64,000 nt of DNA from Crotalaria pallida (taxonomy: Eukaryota > Streptophyta > Magnoliopsida > Fabales > Fabaceae). Below, in pieces: positions 46,001 through 57,884 of this stretch (position 1 is the stretch's first letter; the number at the start of each line of letters is the position of its first letter). Made by a program: the position numbers and the translations under genes. The stretch spans positions 70,761,001 to 70,825,000 of the forward strand of contig CM075656.1 in NCBI GenBank assembly GCA_037953625.1, written 5' to 3'. Below the pieces are notes generated by a model. That model was not told the origin of the DNA, made no database searches, and saw only the letters and a list, made by a program, of their open reading frames with translations.

Positions 46001-48028
46001 CCACTGACTTTGATACTTCATCTTCAGATTATAATAATGACCATAGCACTGAGGGACTTAACAACAATGAGTCCATGGAGAAGAGGAGAAAGAGGATGAT
46101 GAGTGGAAGGAGCTGGAAGGTAATGTTGAATAAAAATTAATAATACTTGTTTGAAGTTACAATGTTTTGGAATTTGGGGATTATGTGATCTTTTGGTGTG
46201 GTGGATTAATTTAGAGGTAATGAAAATAAAAAAGAATTATTTTATTTTATATGTTATAGAAATGGTGATGAACTTGTGTGTTGGTTATTTAAAATTGGTT
46301 TATTTATGTCTTTAATTCCTAAAAGTTCAGCGTGTTTTAGTTTTAGTCCTAAGTTATTTTGACCGAGATTAGTCCTTAAATTTTCAAACATTTTGGTTTT
46401 AGTCCTGTCAGTTAGCAAAAATCCGTTATTTGTTTGTGTAACTAGCGGAAGAATCACATCAACAGTCTACGTGGTTTGAGGTGATGCCAAACACGTGATA
46501 TGACGTGGATGATACAGATCCAAGGACCCGTATGCAAAATTTTGAGTTCATGAGCCTAAATCATGTTACATCACCTATTTGGCGCTACCTCACACCACGC
46601 GGCAGCTGGTGTGGATTTTCGTTAAATAACTGATTTTTTGTAACGGATGGGACTAAAAGCAAAATATTAGAAAAATTAAGGATCTCAGTCCAAATAACTT
46701 CTAAGAACTAAAACCAAAACATTAAACTTTTAGGATAAAACCATAAATATGCCTTTAAAAATTAGTTCCATTTTAAATTTATAGTCAAGTTTGTGGTTAA
46801 GAGAATGTTGCGTTTATCTCAACAGTGAACTATTGTGAAAATAAAAATAAAGCTGATGAAGTTATCAGCTGTAACTGTGGTGGGCTGGTGACGATGTGAC
46901 TCTGGAAACTGCCAAATAAAGCGATAACGTCCTGACATCAATTATGGTCGTGAACTTAAAGTTAAAACCTTGATTTTAGGCATAATTAGGATGATTTATT
47001 ATGAGTTATAGAATGTTTAAGGGCTCTCCCAAGCTTCTATAAATATAACAATAGGGTTTTGTTATTTATTGTTTTAAGGGCAATATTTAAAAAATCTAAA
47101 AGTTTCTTAGGCTTACTATTTAAGAAATCTAAAAATCTAAATATTTAAGAAATTTGATTCTTAATATTTTAAATGCATAATTTCTTAGGCTTACTTTACA
47201 CTTGCAGTTCCTTAACTATTACCTTAAGGACAATTAATAAATATCCTTTATAATTATGTACTGTGGAGCAAGAAATAAACATTATATGTTTTCTTAGTAT
47301 TATATTTTTTTTTTCCAATCTTACAGGTAAAGATAAAGGAGTTCATTGACTTACAGATGAAGAAGTTGGTGGAGAAGCAAGAGGAATGGATGGATAAGCT
47401 CCTGAAGACAATGGAACAGAAGGAAAAGGAGAGAGTTTTGAGAGAAGAAGAATGGAAGAGACAAGAGGTTGAAAGGTTAGAGAGAGAACACAAATTTTGG
47501 GCTAAAGAGAGAGCATGGATTGAAGCCAGGGATGCTGCTCTAACGGAAGCTTTGCAAAAATTAACAGGAAGTGATGAGATGAAGTCTCAATTATCTCTTG
47601 AGGGTGTAAATGTAATGGCAGTTGGAGTTCAAAACCACAATGAAAATCAGAATAATGAAGATGGAGGAAGTGAAATACTGAATACCACTATCATCAGGAA
47701 CAACTATTCAAGGAGTAATGGCAAGGAGGGAAACAAGAAGAGAAAGGAAAACTCAAGAAGTTGTTTTTACTTTGATAACAATGATCACCAATCTTCTCTA
47801 TTTACTCAAGGAAGTGGTGGTGCCTATTGTGATATCAATGATCAAAGGCATGAGAGTGCAAGGAGAATGCAAACAAATGATGGTTCTTCAACTTCAAATT
47901 CCAATGTTGGTAATATTGTTGGAGCTGATAGCTGCTTTCCCTTCTTCATGAGTGAGGGATCAGGGAATTTGTGGGAAAACTACAGCTTAAGGGTTAACAA
48001 AGCAAATCAAAGCCACAACCACTCGTAG
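40085..48028 (+). CDS. PTL: Trihelix transcription factor, PETAL LOSS-like, one trihelix domain
   Basis: Three exons: 40085-40572, 45696-46119, 47327-48028; GT-AG introns, phases consistent, 537 residues. The N-terminus has His, Pro and Ala runs. The trihelix DNA-binding domain is at 128-216 (RWPRQETLTLLDIRSRLD, then W158 and F182, the W-W-F pattern of the GT-2 clade) and is split by intron 1 at residue 163. A Glu/Lys-rich coiled coil (305-384, KEFIDLQ...WIEARDAAL) follows, then NKKRKE (about 440, possible NLS) and a C-terminal CFPFFM at 507-512. PETAL LOSS and other GT-2 proteins carry a second trihelix between the coiled coil and the NKKRK region; here only about 55 low-complexity residues separate them. 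Predicted nuclear regulator of sepal and petal boundary growth, if the orthology holds. ATG chosen as the first in frame after a pyrimidine-rich leader. Confidence 0.88.
40573..45695 (+). other. Intron 1 of the trihelix gene, 5.1 kb
   Basis: Starts GTACAA and ends GTTCAG. AT-rich with a Stowaway-like MITE (42035-42317). 43560-44960 is slightly GC-richer and loosely repeated (ATATCCAATTGTT at about 43710 and 44351) with fragmentary open frames, perhaps an old pseudogene or transposon remnant that I cannot name. Confidence 0.8.
42035..42317. mobile_element. Stowaway/mariner-like MITE in intron 1
   Basis: CTCCATCCGTCTCGAATTAT at the left pairs with ATAATTTGAGCCGGAGTGAG at the right, with TA at both ends. 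283 bp, AT-rich, no coding. This matches the CTCCCTCCGTCCC-type terminus of plant Stowaway elements. Confidence 0.82.
46295..46755. mobile_element. Long-TIR foldback element in intron 2, MULE-like
   Basis: The arms are imperfect inverted repeats of about 150 bp (left GGTTTATTTATG, TTTTAGTTTTAGTCC; right GGATAAAACCATAAATATGCC). The centre contains paired ACGTGG words and CCACGCGGCAG. Exact ends and TSD are not resolved. It lies wholly within the 46120-47326 intron. Confidence 0.65.
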
Positions 48029-48038
48029 GCATGCATGG

Positions 48039-48190
48039 TTTTAAATTGTGGTGGCAGTCGTGGTTGCATGATGTGGTGCTAAAATGATTATATATAGCAA
48101 AATGCAAGTATAACATGATTGCGAAGAATGGAAGACCACCAAATCCGTAATAATATTGTGCTTGTGGATCGCAATTTAAAATTTTGCGAG
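48039..48190. mobile_element. Small foldback MITE candidate downstream of the trihelix gene
   Basis: GGTTTTAAATTGTGG pairs with GATCGCAATTTAAAAT across about 150 bp. No TSD assigned. Confidence 0.45.
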
Positions 48191-49443
48191 GGTCGTAGGG
48201 AGGGATGACTAACTGAGACCTGAGGGTCTATGTAGAGAGAGACTGCTGTGATGAGTAAGTGGTTAATCTAAATATATATTTATGGGAATTTAATTAGGAG
48301 GAAAATAACTGTTTCGATTGTCACACATGTTTAATGAGGGTCTCATATTGGCAAATCTCACTCAAGTGTTGGGAATTTGGGATATCATCACATTTATTCA
48401 GGTGAGTTTCTCTTGTGCAAGATTTTCTTTTATGTTTGCAAATGGAATTGTATTACTTCATACTCTTCTGCATCTTCATTCATGTTTATGTCAGTTGGTC
48501 ACTTGGTAGCTTACGTTCTCCTTCAACCCCAAATTTGCTTCTTTTTTGGTGTAAATTTGGGGTATGTAACAGTGCAGATCATTAATTTTTTGTGTACCGA
48601 AGGCTTGTAATTAAGTTTAGCAAACTGTTTTTTTTTTTACCTCAAATACAGCACTCACCTAAGATATTGTGCATGATGTGTGTACGTAGTTAATTTTTTT
48701 TTTTTTTATTAACGTGTAGTCAATTATTTTTTATAAAGCTAAAATGAATATATTACTCGCACATAATACTATGTCTTAAGCTTTTCACCAAAAAAAAAAA
48801 AAATACTATGTCTTAAGCATAATATGGGTGTCATATTCCAAATATTAAAAATAGAAAAATTAAGATAGCTATTTGATAGGAAGCAATAAGCTTACCTACC
48901 AAGAACACTAAAGAATTGATACCTAAAGAATAAAGAATAACAAATGTTAATAGACTTCTTTCATATTTTTCATTCCTTCATAATAGAGAGGATACAATCC
49001 TTATATAGAAGATAAATCCTAAATGACTATTAAAATGAGCCATACAAGTAATATCATCATACATCCTACGAACATTCTAGAAAACATATAATTATTATAC
49101 TTATTTAATTATTTAATAAATAACATTATCCTATCCCTTTTTTCCATATGGGCCAAATAACCCATTTTATAATTACTTGATCCAACTTCTTATCACTGTT
49201 CCTTTGGTATAATTCTTTAGATTAAAATTTGTATGGACTAGAAGAGAGATTGATGTTCATGGATTCAGTTTAAGCATTTTATACTGATAAAACTTAAGCA
49301 TAAATATGTAATTAACTTTTGTTATTCGTTACCCTAAAAACAATGTATAACATCCTTAAAAAAATGGTGTATACTTTCACAGTTTCAATAACTATTTCAA
49401 ATTTAGGAACCTTAGCTTGTGCTATACTGATATGACAATAATA
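48191..49443. other. Intergenic, AT-rich
   Basis: No gene recognised. Poly-A/T tracts and short frames only. Confidence 0.6.
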
Positions 49444-49448
49444 GCATG

Positions 49449-50322
49449 TGTAACATCCCTGACAGGCAAATGGATTGCGACTGTCCCCACATACCAACAC
49501 GAATCTTTTTAGCGTGCTTTGTCCTCACTCGCACACTTCCCGGAAAAACTTTCCAAGAGGTCACCCATCCCAAAATTACCTCAAGTCAAGCACGCTTAAC
49601 CATGGAGTTCTTATGTGATGGGCTACCGAAAAGAAGATGCATCTTGTTAATATGGGTAGTACTAATCAATTCATTTAACCTTCCTGTACTATGTAGTCTC
49701 ATTCCTACACAGTCTCAGGATCACCCTCTCATTTCGGTGTGTCGGTTCATTCATGTACCCCTCCCTTAGAAGTCTGCCAGGAGCCGCTCCTTGTCCGTGC
49801 CTCTTCGCACCAGCGATCACTCCCCGCCCTCATCAGCCCGGGTCTTACATGCACACCAGCTTCCGCCTGGTTCGTCCCCGAATCACACCGTACTGGAAGA
49901 GGAGCCGCTCTGATACCATTTGTAACATCCCAGGCAGACAAATGGACTACGACTATCCCTACATACCAACACGGGTCTTTTCAGCGTGCTTTGTCCTCAC
50001 TCGCACACTTCCTGGGAATACTTCCCAGGAGGTCACCCATCCCAGAATTACCCCAAGTCAAACACGCTTAACCATGAAGTTCTTATGTGATGGGCTACCC
50101 AAAAGAAGATGCATCTTGTTGATATGGGTAGTACCAATCAATTCATTTAAGTCTTCCTGTACTATGTAGTCTCATTCCTACACAGTCTCAGGATCACTCT
50201 CTCATTCTGGTATGTCGGTGCATTCATGTACCCCCTCCCCTAGAAGCCTGCCAGGAGCCGCTCCTTGTTCGTGCCTCTTGCACCGGCGATCACTCCCCGC
50301 CCTCGTCAGCTCGGGTCTTACA
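49449..50322 (-). mobile_element. Cassandra TRIM retrotransposon with 5S rRNA-derived LTRs
   Basis: 874 bp. LTRs 49449-49849 (401 bp) and 49921-50322 (402 bp) both run TGTAACATCCC to GGGTCTTACA, with only 71 bp between. GCATG flanks the element at 49444-49448 and 50323-50327. The interior has GCTCTGATACCA at 49907-49918, an initiator-Met PBS on the - strand. In reverse complement each LTR contains 5S rRNA-like words: AGAACTCCATGGTTAAGCGT, GCTTGACTTGAGG and GGATGGGTGACCTC, i.e. the pol III internal promoter region. These are the defining features of Cassandra. The LTRs have diverged moderately; no protein is encoded. Confidence 0.93.
49550..49640 (-). other. 5S rRNA-like segment in the left Cassandra LTR
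   Basis: The minus strand carries AACTCC...GTTAAGCGTGCTTG and GGATGGGTGACC, matching the A- and C-box region of 5S genes. A second copy lies at about 50020-50110. Diverged from functional 5S. Confidence 0.8.
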
Positions 50323-50327
50323 GCATG

Positions 50328-51229
50328 CACCAATTAGTTGTCAACTTGTCATATTATATAGGGAAGTAAGGATTCCTAGATAAACTTTGCATAATGCTAC
50401 AGATTTTAATTCATAGTTGCTTCTTAATTTAAAAGGGAACTTTAGTTGAGCTTTCTTGAATAAGTGATGAGTAACAACACTATAACATGCACCTACATTT
50501 ACAGGATTAGTGAGCTTTTGACAGATCAATCCCTATTCCAATACCCGGCGTATGTGAATGCCCATTAGAGCATCCCCATCGAGGATACACTGATAAGTTG
50601 ACAAGAGATCAAATCAAGGACCAAATACATATAAATGATAAATAATACTCCCTCATGTTCTTATTTTAAACCCCCTTTCTCTCTAAAAAAAAGCTTATAA
50701 CAAGGACCAAAGAAAGTATATTGATAATGTAAAAAAAAAATATTTACAACGTAAGTGCACCATTTATTTTTCACTATTAACACTATCAATTTTACTTATT
50801 AATATGTATCACTCCTGAATTCGTCACTGCACACACATATACATACACGTGCATTGCATACATCTTGAATCGGCTTCCACTATTACTTTCTCTTCTCCCT
50901 CTCGGCTTTTTCTACTCTCAAATAATCCTCTTTTTCTTGGTTTGTCTCCACGCTTATTAGAGACAGTTATTACAGGGTCAAAGGAAGCCGAATCACATCA
51001 CATTGTACAAAAATGCAAAGATGATATCAAACTAAAACAGTACAGTATTTTTTGTTTTTTCTCTAATGCCACTGATGTGACTACTAACTGAGTTGCAGCT
51101 AAGCTACATCCTAGAAAATAACTTGTGTGTCTCGGAGTTCTCTAGGAAATTCTGGTTTCACCAGCTTGGTCTTATCTCAAAAAAGCTTGGTTTTAATTGA
51201 GGGGTGAAGCCTAACTACGTACACCCTCC
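50328..51229. other. Intergenic, AT-rich
   Basis: No gene seen. GAGCATCCCCATCGAGG at about 50571 resembles one end of a plant MITE, but its partner was not found. Confidence 0.5.
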
Positions 51230-51730
51230 TAATTTTACTACTAATTATCTAAGTATGTTCGGATATGATAAAGATTATTATTTTTTCTTATTTTTCAAAA
51301 ACAATCATAATTTGTTATATTTGTTTACAATACATATTATAATTATATTTGTTTATAATACATATTATAATTTTAGTTTATATTTTTGGAGAAATAATCA
51401 AAATTCATAAGCTCCCTCTTAACAGCTCGAGATTATTTTATGAAATATTATGTTTTTTAGATCCATGTAATTTTCCTATTCTACCTTTATCCCTTCAACA
51501 CATTAACTACTCACTTGTCATATCATATCATTTCTTTGTAATTTACTCGGTAAAAAAAATCTTCTTTACATACTATCCAAACAAAACAGATCAGCTTAAA
51601 TTTATTTTTCAGCTAACATACCCAAACATAAACATATTATAATTTTAATAGATTATAATCTTACGCGATTGTAATCACGGAAAAAATAAACATAATCTCA
51701 TTTTACTGGCTATATCAAACATACACTTCA
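51230..51730. repeat. Dispersed AT-rich repeat, copy 1
   Basis: Shares ordered blocks with 55505-55870 in the same orientation: AGATTAT, TTTTAGA(T)CCATGTAATTTTC, TATTCTAC, TACTCACTTGTCATATCA and AATTTTAATAGATTATAATC. It may be a MITE or a short TE remnant; ends not defined. Confidence 0.6.
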
Positions 51731-52879
51731 AGTGTTTCTCTCCCCAGCTTGTTATGTCTATCTCTTACTCTATTCCAATCGTCTCATATCGCCCTTAATA
51801 CCGACACAAACACATTACTAATATAATGAAATTATTTAACTGAAAATAGTTATAAAAGTAAGATGAACAATTTGTACACCAAAACTTAATTCTTTAATAT
51901 TGTTCCATGACTAATTTTATTTCATGTCTTACTCTGTTGTTGCTTATTGTTGTTGTTTTGGATATAAATTAACTCTTTTTTTATTGATTTATATTTAATT
52001 ATTTTTTAGGATAAATTAGGGGTGTCATTTTTCAGTCCCTCCAACATTGCATATCCTTGAGTTGGGAAATCGATGATGTGATTTTTGAGTGCTTATTGAA
52101 AAGATATTTGTTCCTAACTATATTAATGATTTATTGAGTTTCGTCCTTGAGCTTTGCTAGTTTAATTTTTAATAACTATTTTTCTAGGCAATGTGTAAAC
52201 TTATAACAATAAACCAAACCTAGCTCTATATTGCTTGCGTCTATTGCACTCGTGTTCATACAAGTCGCCAGAACAAGAACTATCTATATGCAATGGTATC
52301 CTAAAGAAGCACGATCACATGATCAATGTGCTTTAGTGATGTTATAATATACAAAAAACATGTAGTGTGCTTCATGTTCTAATAATACCTTCTGGTTTCT
52401 TCTTTTTCATATGGGAGTTTCATCATCATGCTTTGTGAATGGTAGACATCTAAGTTTATAGCAACTGAGTATAATTGCAAAAAGGAATTCTACCTAGCTT
52501 TGAGGAATCAAAGTTTAAACTATATTACAAAGATCAATGGTAATTGAATGCGCACAAGGCAAAGTTTTAAGCATATGCTGTCATAAAAATGTTCTTCAAA
52601 TCCCAATTGCATTGAAACAAGAAATGACACTTCTCCATTAAAAATTCACAGAAAACCAAAGGGAAATTAAAATACAAAATAAGGTGTGCTGGCGTGTGGG
52701 GAAGCCTATACCAAGCCAATGCAGCTTGAAGCTATTATTCTCTTAATCCATAACTCTCTGGCATGACCTTGAACGGAAAGCAAAACAGTAGAATCTAAAC
52801 CTATAAACGAGCACCAAAACCTTGGTGCCAATAGTGAAAAAAAATCTGCAAAACAAGTGTTCAATAGGAAGCACAAGAC
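51731..52879. other. Intergenic and 3' flank of the aldolase gene
   Basis: No gene seen. About 52600-52879 is the probable 3' UTR of the - strand aldolase gene. Confidence 0.5.
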
Positions 52880-55195
52880 TTAGTATTTGTAGTCCTTGAC
52901 ATGGAGGGACTCAGAGGCACCCTCACCAAGGGTAGCATCACCTTGGTAAGTTCCAAGGGTTGCTTTTGAGTTAGCCGTGCACCTAGTGATGAATGCATCC
53001 TGTGCCTTCTTAATGTTTTCCTCCTTCCCGGACCACGCCTTGAGAGTGCTTTGCTGAAGGGCCCTTCCGAACGAGAAAGAAAGAGACCATGGCTTCTTTC
53101 CCTTCAACTTGTTCATGGCATTGAGGTTGAGGGTTGCCTCCTCCTCACTCTGCCCACCGGACAAGAACACCACAGCGGGAACTGCAGGAGGAACAGTTCT
53201 TTGCAAGGCTCTGACGGTGTACTGCGCAATCACCTCTGGAGCAACCTTTTTAGACTCTGATCCAGGGGTCACCATGTTGGGCTTCAAAAGAGTGCCCTCG
53301 AGCAGAACATGATGATCACTTAGAGCTTTGTAGCATGCAGCAAGAACGCGTTCGGTCACCGCAGCACACTTGTTGATGTCATGAGGTCCATCAACGAGGA
53401 TCTCAGGCTCTACGATAGGAACCAGGCCATTCTCCTGGCATATGGCAGCATAACGGGCCAGACCATAAGCGTTTTCATGAATAGCCAGCTCAGATGGTTC
53501 ATTTGGTCCAATCTTGAGCACGGCACGCCATTTAGCAAAACGGGCACCAGCTTCATAGTACTTCTGGCAACGCTTACCAAGGTCATCCAAACCCTGAGTA
53601 GTGGTTTCCCCGTTGGTTCCAGCAAGCTCTACAGTGCCCTTGTCAACCTTGATTCCAGGAAGAACTCCACCTGCCTTTAACAACTCGACAAAGGGTTTTC
53701 CTACAACAAATTAATAAAGAAGTTCAGTAACAAATAAAATCTAAAAACATGGAAGTGTTGGGACAAATACAGAAAAACAACGCAAAAGTGCAAAACGTAG
53801 TTGGGAAAAAACTTTCAATAAACAAATACATCATAAATGCGCAAGTAAGATATTTGTTGGTTGCTTCCGCATATGATGATACTTAACATGAACTGCAAGT
53901 GCAATAAATCTTTCAAATATCATAAATTCTAGGCACCAGTACCTGCCGCTGTACTTTGGTAGAGGGTTTCCTCAAACAAGATCACACCACTGATGCAATC
54001 AAAAGCACCAGGGGTGGTGAATAGGAGTTCACGAAGAGCACGCCTGTTTGATTCAACATTCTCAACATTAATGCTGGCTAAACGCTTGCCAATTGTACCA
54101 GTTGATTCATCAGCAGCGAGGATACCCTTTCCTGGTGTGCCAATGTAAGCAGCATTGGCAATGAGCTCATCTGCAAATCAAGAAAATTCATTAGAACCAA
54201 ACCCTATTACCATAACACAATCATCTCAATTTCTCAAATCAACCAGAAATGAATAAACAATTATGACGAAAACAAGATTTTAAAAAAAAAAAAAAAAAAA
54301 ACACACACACACTTAACAGTCATTTACCTTCTCAAACAGAGAAATAACTTGTTTCACAATTGAATTAATTAAAATTCATTCTGTAACTTCTTCGAATGAA
54401 AAGCTAATGAGTTGAATTACTTCAACATGGACCAATATTTGTGTATCTTATTGAACAGGTTTGTGCAACATAATAACTCACCCACCCAGATCCAATCCAA
54501 GTCATATGACAGATATCACCTAACCCAAACAAGATCTAAAATACAGAGTTGATGTCAGGAACTAAAAAAAGAAAAGAAAATAATAAATCAGGGACATGTA
54601 CCCATAAAAAATATTAAACCAATAACCTTTTGTTCAGCAAATTTCACAAATTGTTATCCACTTTCTAATCAGAACACACAATTATTAACATAGTTTAAAT
54701 TTTTCCATTAAAAAAACAGATCAGGTATAGATATATGACAATAATCAAGTCTTTCGCGTTCAGTGCGATCGGCTACCTAAATCAAACAACACCAAATTGT
54801 CAAGTCATAAATGACATACCATTTAAATCTAAATATTTCTCAATGGTTTATCCAATAACTTTTCTAGATCTATAAATGTAACAGAGATTTTTGTTGCCAT
54901 CCTGGATCACAAAATTACGAATCAGATAACAAAACAACAACCCAAATAATAAAAGATCGAATTTTTATTGAGAAGTCAATATACCCAGATAACAAAACTA
55001 CTATAGTAGTAGTAGTACAAATACATAAAGCATAATAATGAAAAAGACCAAACAAAACAAAGGAAGCTCAGAAACCTTAAACTCAAAACATGAATGATAA
55101 GAGATTTTTTTTATATTAAAAAAAAAAAAGAAAAAGAAAAAGAGCAAGAGAAAATGAATAATGATACCTTGGTATTTGCTAGTGAAGGAAGACAT
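52880..55195 (-). CDS. FBA: Cytosolic fructose-bisphosphate aldolase, class I
   Basis: Three exons on the - strand: 55168-55195, 53943-54170, 52880-53700; all introns GT-AG; 1077 nt, 358 residues, the usual length for the plant cytosolic enzyme. It reversibly cleaves fructose 1,6-bisphosphate to dihydroxyacetone phosphate and glyceraldehyde 3-phosphate in glycolysis and gluconeogenesis. Visible landmarks: GILAADESTGTIGKRL near the N-terminus, WRAVLKIG, VEPEIL, the Schiff-base lysine at about 225 in LLEGTLLKPNMV, FLSGGQSEEEAT, and the C-terminal tyrosine of DYKY. There is no transit peptide, so cytosolic rather than plastid. The ATG sits in a 28-nt first exon, MSSFTSKYQ, matching the family start. 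No disablement is seen. The paralogue number cannot be told. Confidence 0.96.
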
Positions 55196-55255
55196 GGTTG
55201 TTGGTTTGATAGGTGAGAGAGATTTTTGAGAGAAGAGAAGAAAGAAAGGGTTTAA

Positions 55256-55299
55256 GTATATAGAGGTTTGAGAATGAGGAAGAGAGGGTTTTATTTATA
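55256..55299 (-). promoter_or_regulatory. Candidate TATA boxes of the aldolase gene
   Basis: On the - strand TATAAATA (55292-55299) and TATATAC (around 55256-55263) lie about 60-105 bp upstream of the ATG, ahead of a CT-rich leader (55200-55250). Which is used is unknown. Confidence 0.5.
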
Positions 55300-55504
55300 A
55301 AAACAAGTGTGGGATGGTGAAGAAGACTAGAAAGGTGGCGTGGAGAAGGGGTAGGTGAGGTGCGTAAGTTACAATGTTCGCTTCTCTTTTGCCTTTACCC
55401 GTTTTGCCCCTCTTTCGCTCGCGAATATTTTTTTCCTCCCCTTTTTCGTTACAAACTTAAGGGGTGTTTTCTTAGGGAAAAAAAAAAAAAAAAAACTTAA
55501 GGGG

Positions 55505-55870
55505 TGTTTGTTTTTATTAAGATTATATTTTGTAGTTTTTTTTAATAATTATAATTTAATGTGTTTGATTATCAATACAGATTATATTCTTCGAAAAATA
55601 ATTTTTTTAGACTCATGTAATTTTCTTATTCTACTATTATTGTTCCAATAACAATAACTACCTCTTATCACTTCATAATTTTTTTTTAATTTATTATGTA
55701 AAAATATATTTTTTACATTTTACAAACAAAATGATCCGATTACATTCATTTTTCAGTTCAAGATAAATAAATTATAATTTTAATAATTGTAAGATTATAA
55801 TCACATACAGATAAAAATAATCATACTATAATTTTACAAGTTATACCAAATATATACTTAGTCACTTATT
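55505..55870. repeat. Dispersed AT-rich repeat, copy 2
   Basis: Partner of 51230-51730 and in the same orientation. Its left side has the words TTAAGGGGTGTTT twice (about 55459 and 55498) around a poly-A run, possibly a duplicated terminus or TSD. Confidence 0.6.
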
Positions 55871-57884
55871 TTTTGTCTACAATATCATCCAAAATTACTC
55901 GACCATTCTTAAAATTGATAAAAGTAATAGGGTATTGTTGATAATGACATTTGTAAGGACCTTGTTATGAATACTTACGTGAAAAAATTTACAAGTTTAA
56001 GGTATTTTTTCTTCGAGAATCTAAAAATGTGTATTTTTCTATTATTTTTAACCATATTTGATCTCTTAACAAATGTCTTAAAGGTACATTTTAGCATTTG
56101 CCAAAGTTATAAGTCAAAAAATTAACATGTACTTCCTTTGTCTCACGAAGATGATAAAAGATTAAAAAAGTCAAAAAATGAAAGAGATATGTATTCAATG
56201 GTTTGTCTAACACATTAACAAATTATTAAATAACTAATTAATTAATTTAATATATTTTGCATTAATCAACTAATCACAATTTAAAGTTTTTAATTTTTAA
56301 TTTTTAATTAATTATTTTAACTTTAATTTGAGACCATTGCAACTTTTTATCATTCTAATAAAACGAAAAGAATATATCTTTTTTTAAATCTCGAAAGCAA
56401 TTGCATAATTGCATAATACTCCAATAGTCCTTATCATAAATCCTATTATAAAAATATTTTATGGTCTTTTTTATAAATTATTTTATATTTTTATGAGGCA
56501 TTTGAATTTTTTTTCTCTAGTTTATCTTTATTAAATTATTGCTCTTATAAAACAACCCTCATTCACTTCACTTTTATTTGTTGGTACCAAGAATAAAACC
56601 TCTGACTTAATGAAGACATTCTTAAACTATGTCCAAAACCACCAAGTTAGAAGGCTCAATTGGTCTCATTCACTTCACTTTTAACTTTTAAATTTTAACG
56701 ACTTCAACATTAAAGAAGACAAAAGTATTATTTTTTCAATATTATTTTTTTTTTAATTTTAACTACTTACATTTATCCATCCTTTGTAAATAGTATTATG
56801 ACATGCAATAAAATTATAAATAATACAATTTTCTGTATTTTGTAATCGAAATTAGTTGATTACATGTCACTTATATTAAAGATTGGAAAAAGTATATCAT
56901 ATACAAAAATAATAAAAAAAAAACATGCAAAAGTGAGAACATGGGTGGTGGTTTATTCTAGAGGAAGGGTAATAATTGTTTTTGTGACATGATTTTTTTT
57001 CCAATTTTCTTTATTTCAATTACTCTAAGAATTTCTAAAAAAAATATCAAGAGAATGTAATCTTTTGTTTTTGTTTTTTTAATAGGATTTGTTTAACCTC
57101 AGCCCTAAGGATTCAGGATAAGAGGTTAAAAAATAGAAAAAAAAGTATTGGAAACATAAATTTACTAAGTTCTAAGTCTTAAATGTTTAAATTTTCAATG
57201 TAAAAAATTCTTTATAAAGCCCCTTATCCTCAGCCTTAAGGGTTGAGGTTAAAAAATTCTTTTTAATAACTTCTTTTGCATATTCGATGGAATATAATGG
57301 GATAATGAAGATGTTGTCTAATAACTCTTATCTTATTGATTGAGGCATACTAAATAACTTAACAAATAATGATGATAACATATGATATCAATTATATGAT
57401 AATAACAAAAGGACTCTTATGTAAAAAAATTATATAATTTGTATATATTGATATGTTGATATTACACATGGTTATTTATGTATCCCATGCTAATTTAATG
57501 TTAGGCCAGCCAACATATAGTTTAGGGACTTATGTAGTGATCATGATAATTGATAAGAATAAGAGAGCTACACGCATAGGAGAATGATATGATACCAATA
57601 TAACAAACTCTCCTTTTATTTAATGCTTGATACTCATCAAATAACTATTGAAATAAATTATACGGTAATGACAAAATTACTTTTATGCTTTTTTTTTATT
57701 TGTGATATATAATTTTTAACTTAGTGGTGATGGGCTTGATGATTGATAGGGTGGCAATGGTGGTGGTGATGTGGTGTAATGTTTGGAGGTCAAAGTTAAG
57801 GGAAAAGAAATAAAGTATGATTTTTTATCTAGATTAGCTATTTTGGTAGAATAACATAGAATAATATAAGCAAAACTGTTACAC
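55871..57884. other. Intergenic, very AT-rich
   Basis: No gene. Near 57099-57120 and 57225-57255 two AACCTCAGCC(C/T)TAAGG words form a weak inverted/direct pair, possibly a decayed MITE. Confidence 0.55.

Noticed and set aside
49550..50110. Functional 5S rRNA genes
   Set aside because: Boxes are recognisable but diverged and sit inside retrotransposon LTRs; treated as element-derived.
49446..50169. Frames of 64-138 residues
   Set aside because: They are the Cassandra LTRs and their 5S-like segments, not protein genes.
55001..55195. 64-residue frame starting at the aldolase ATG
   Set aside because: Only the first 28 nt are exon; the rest reads into intron 1, which begins with GT at 55167.
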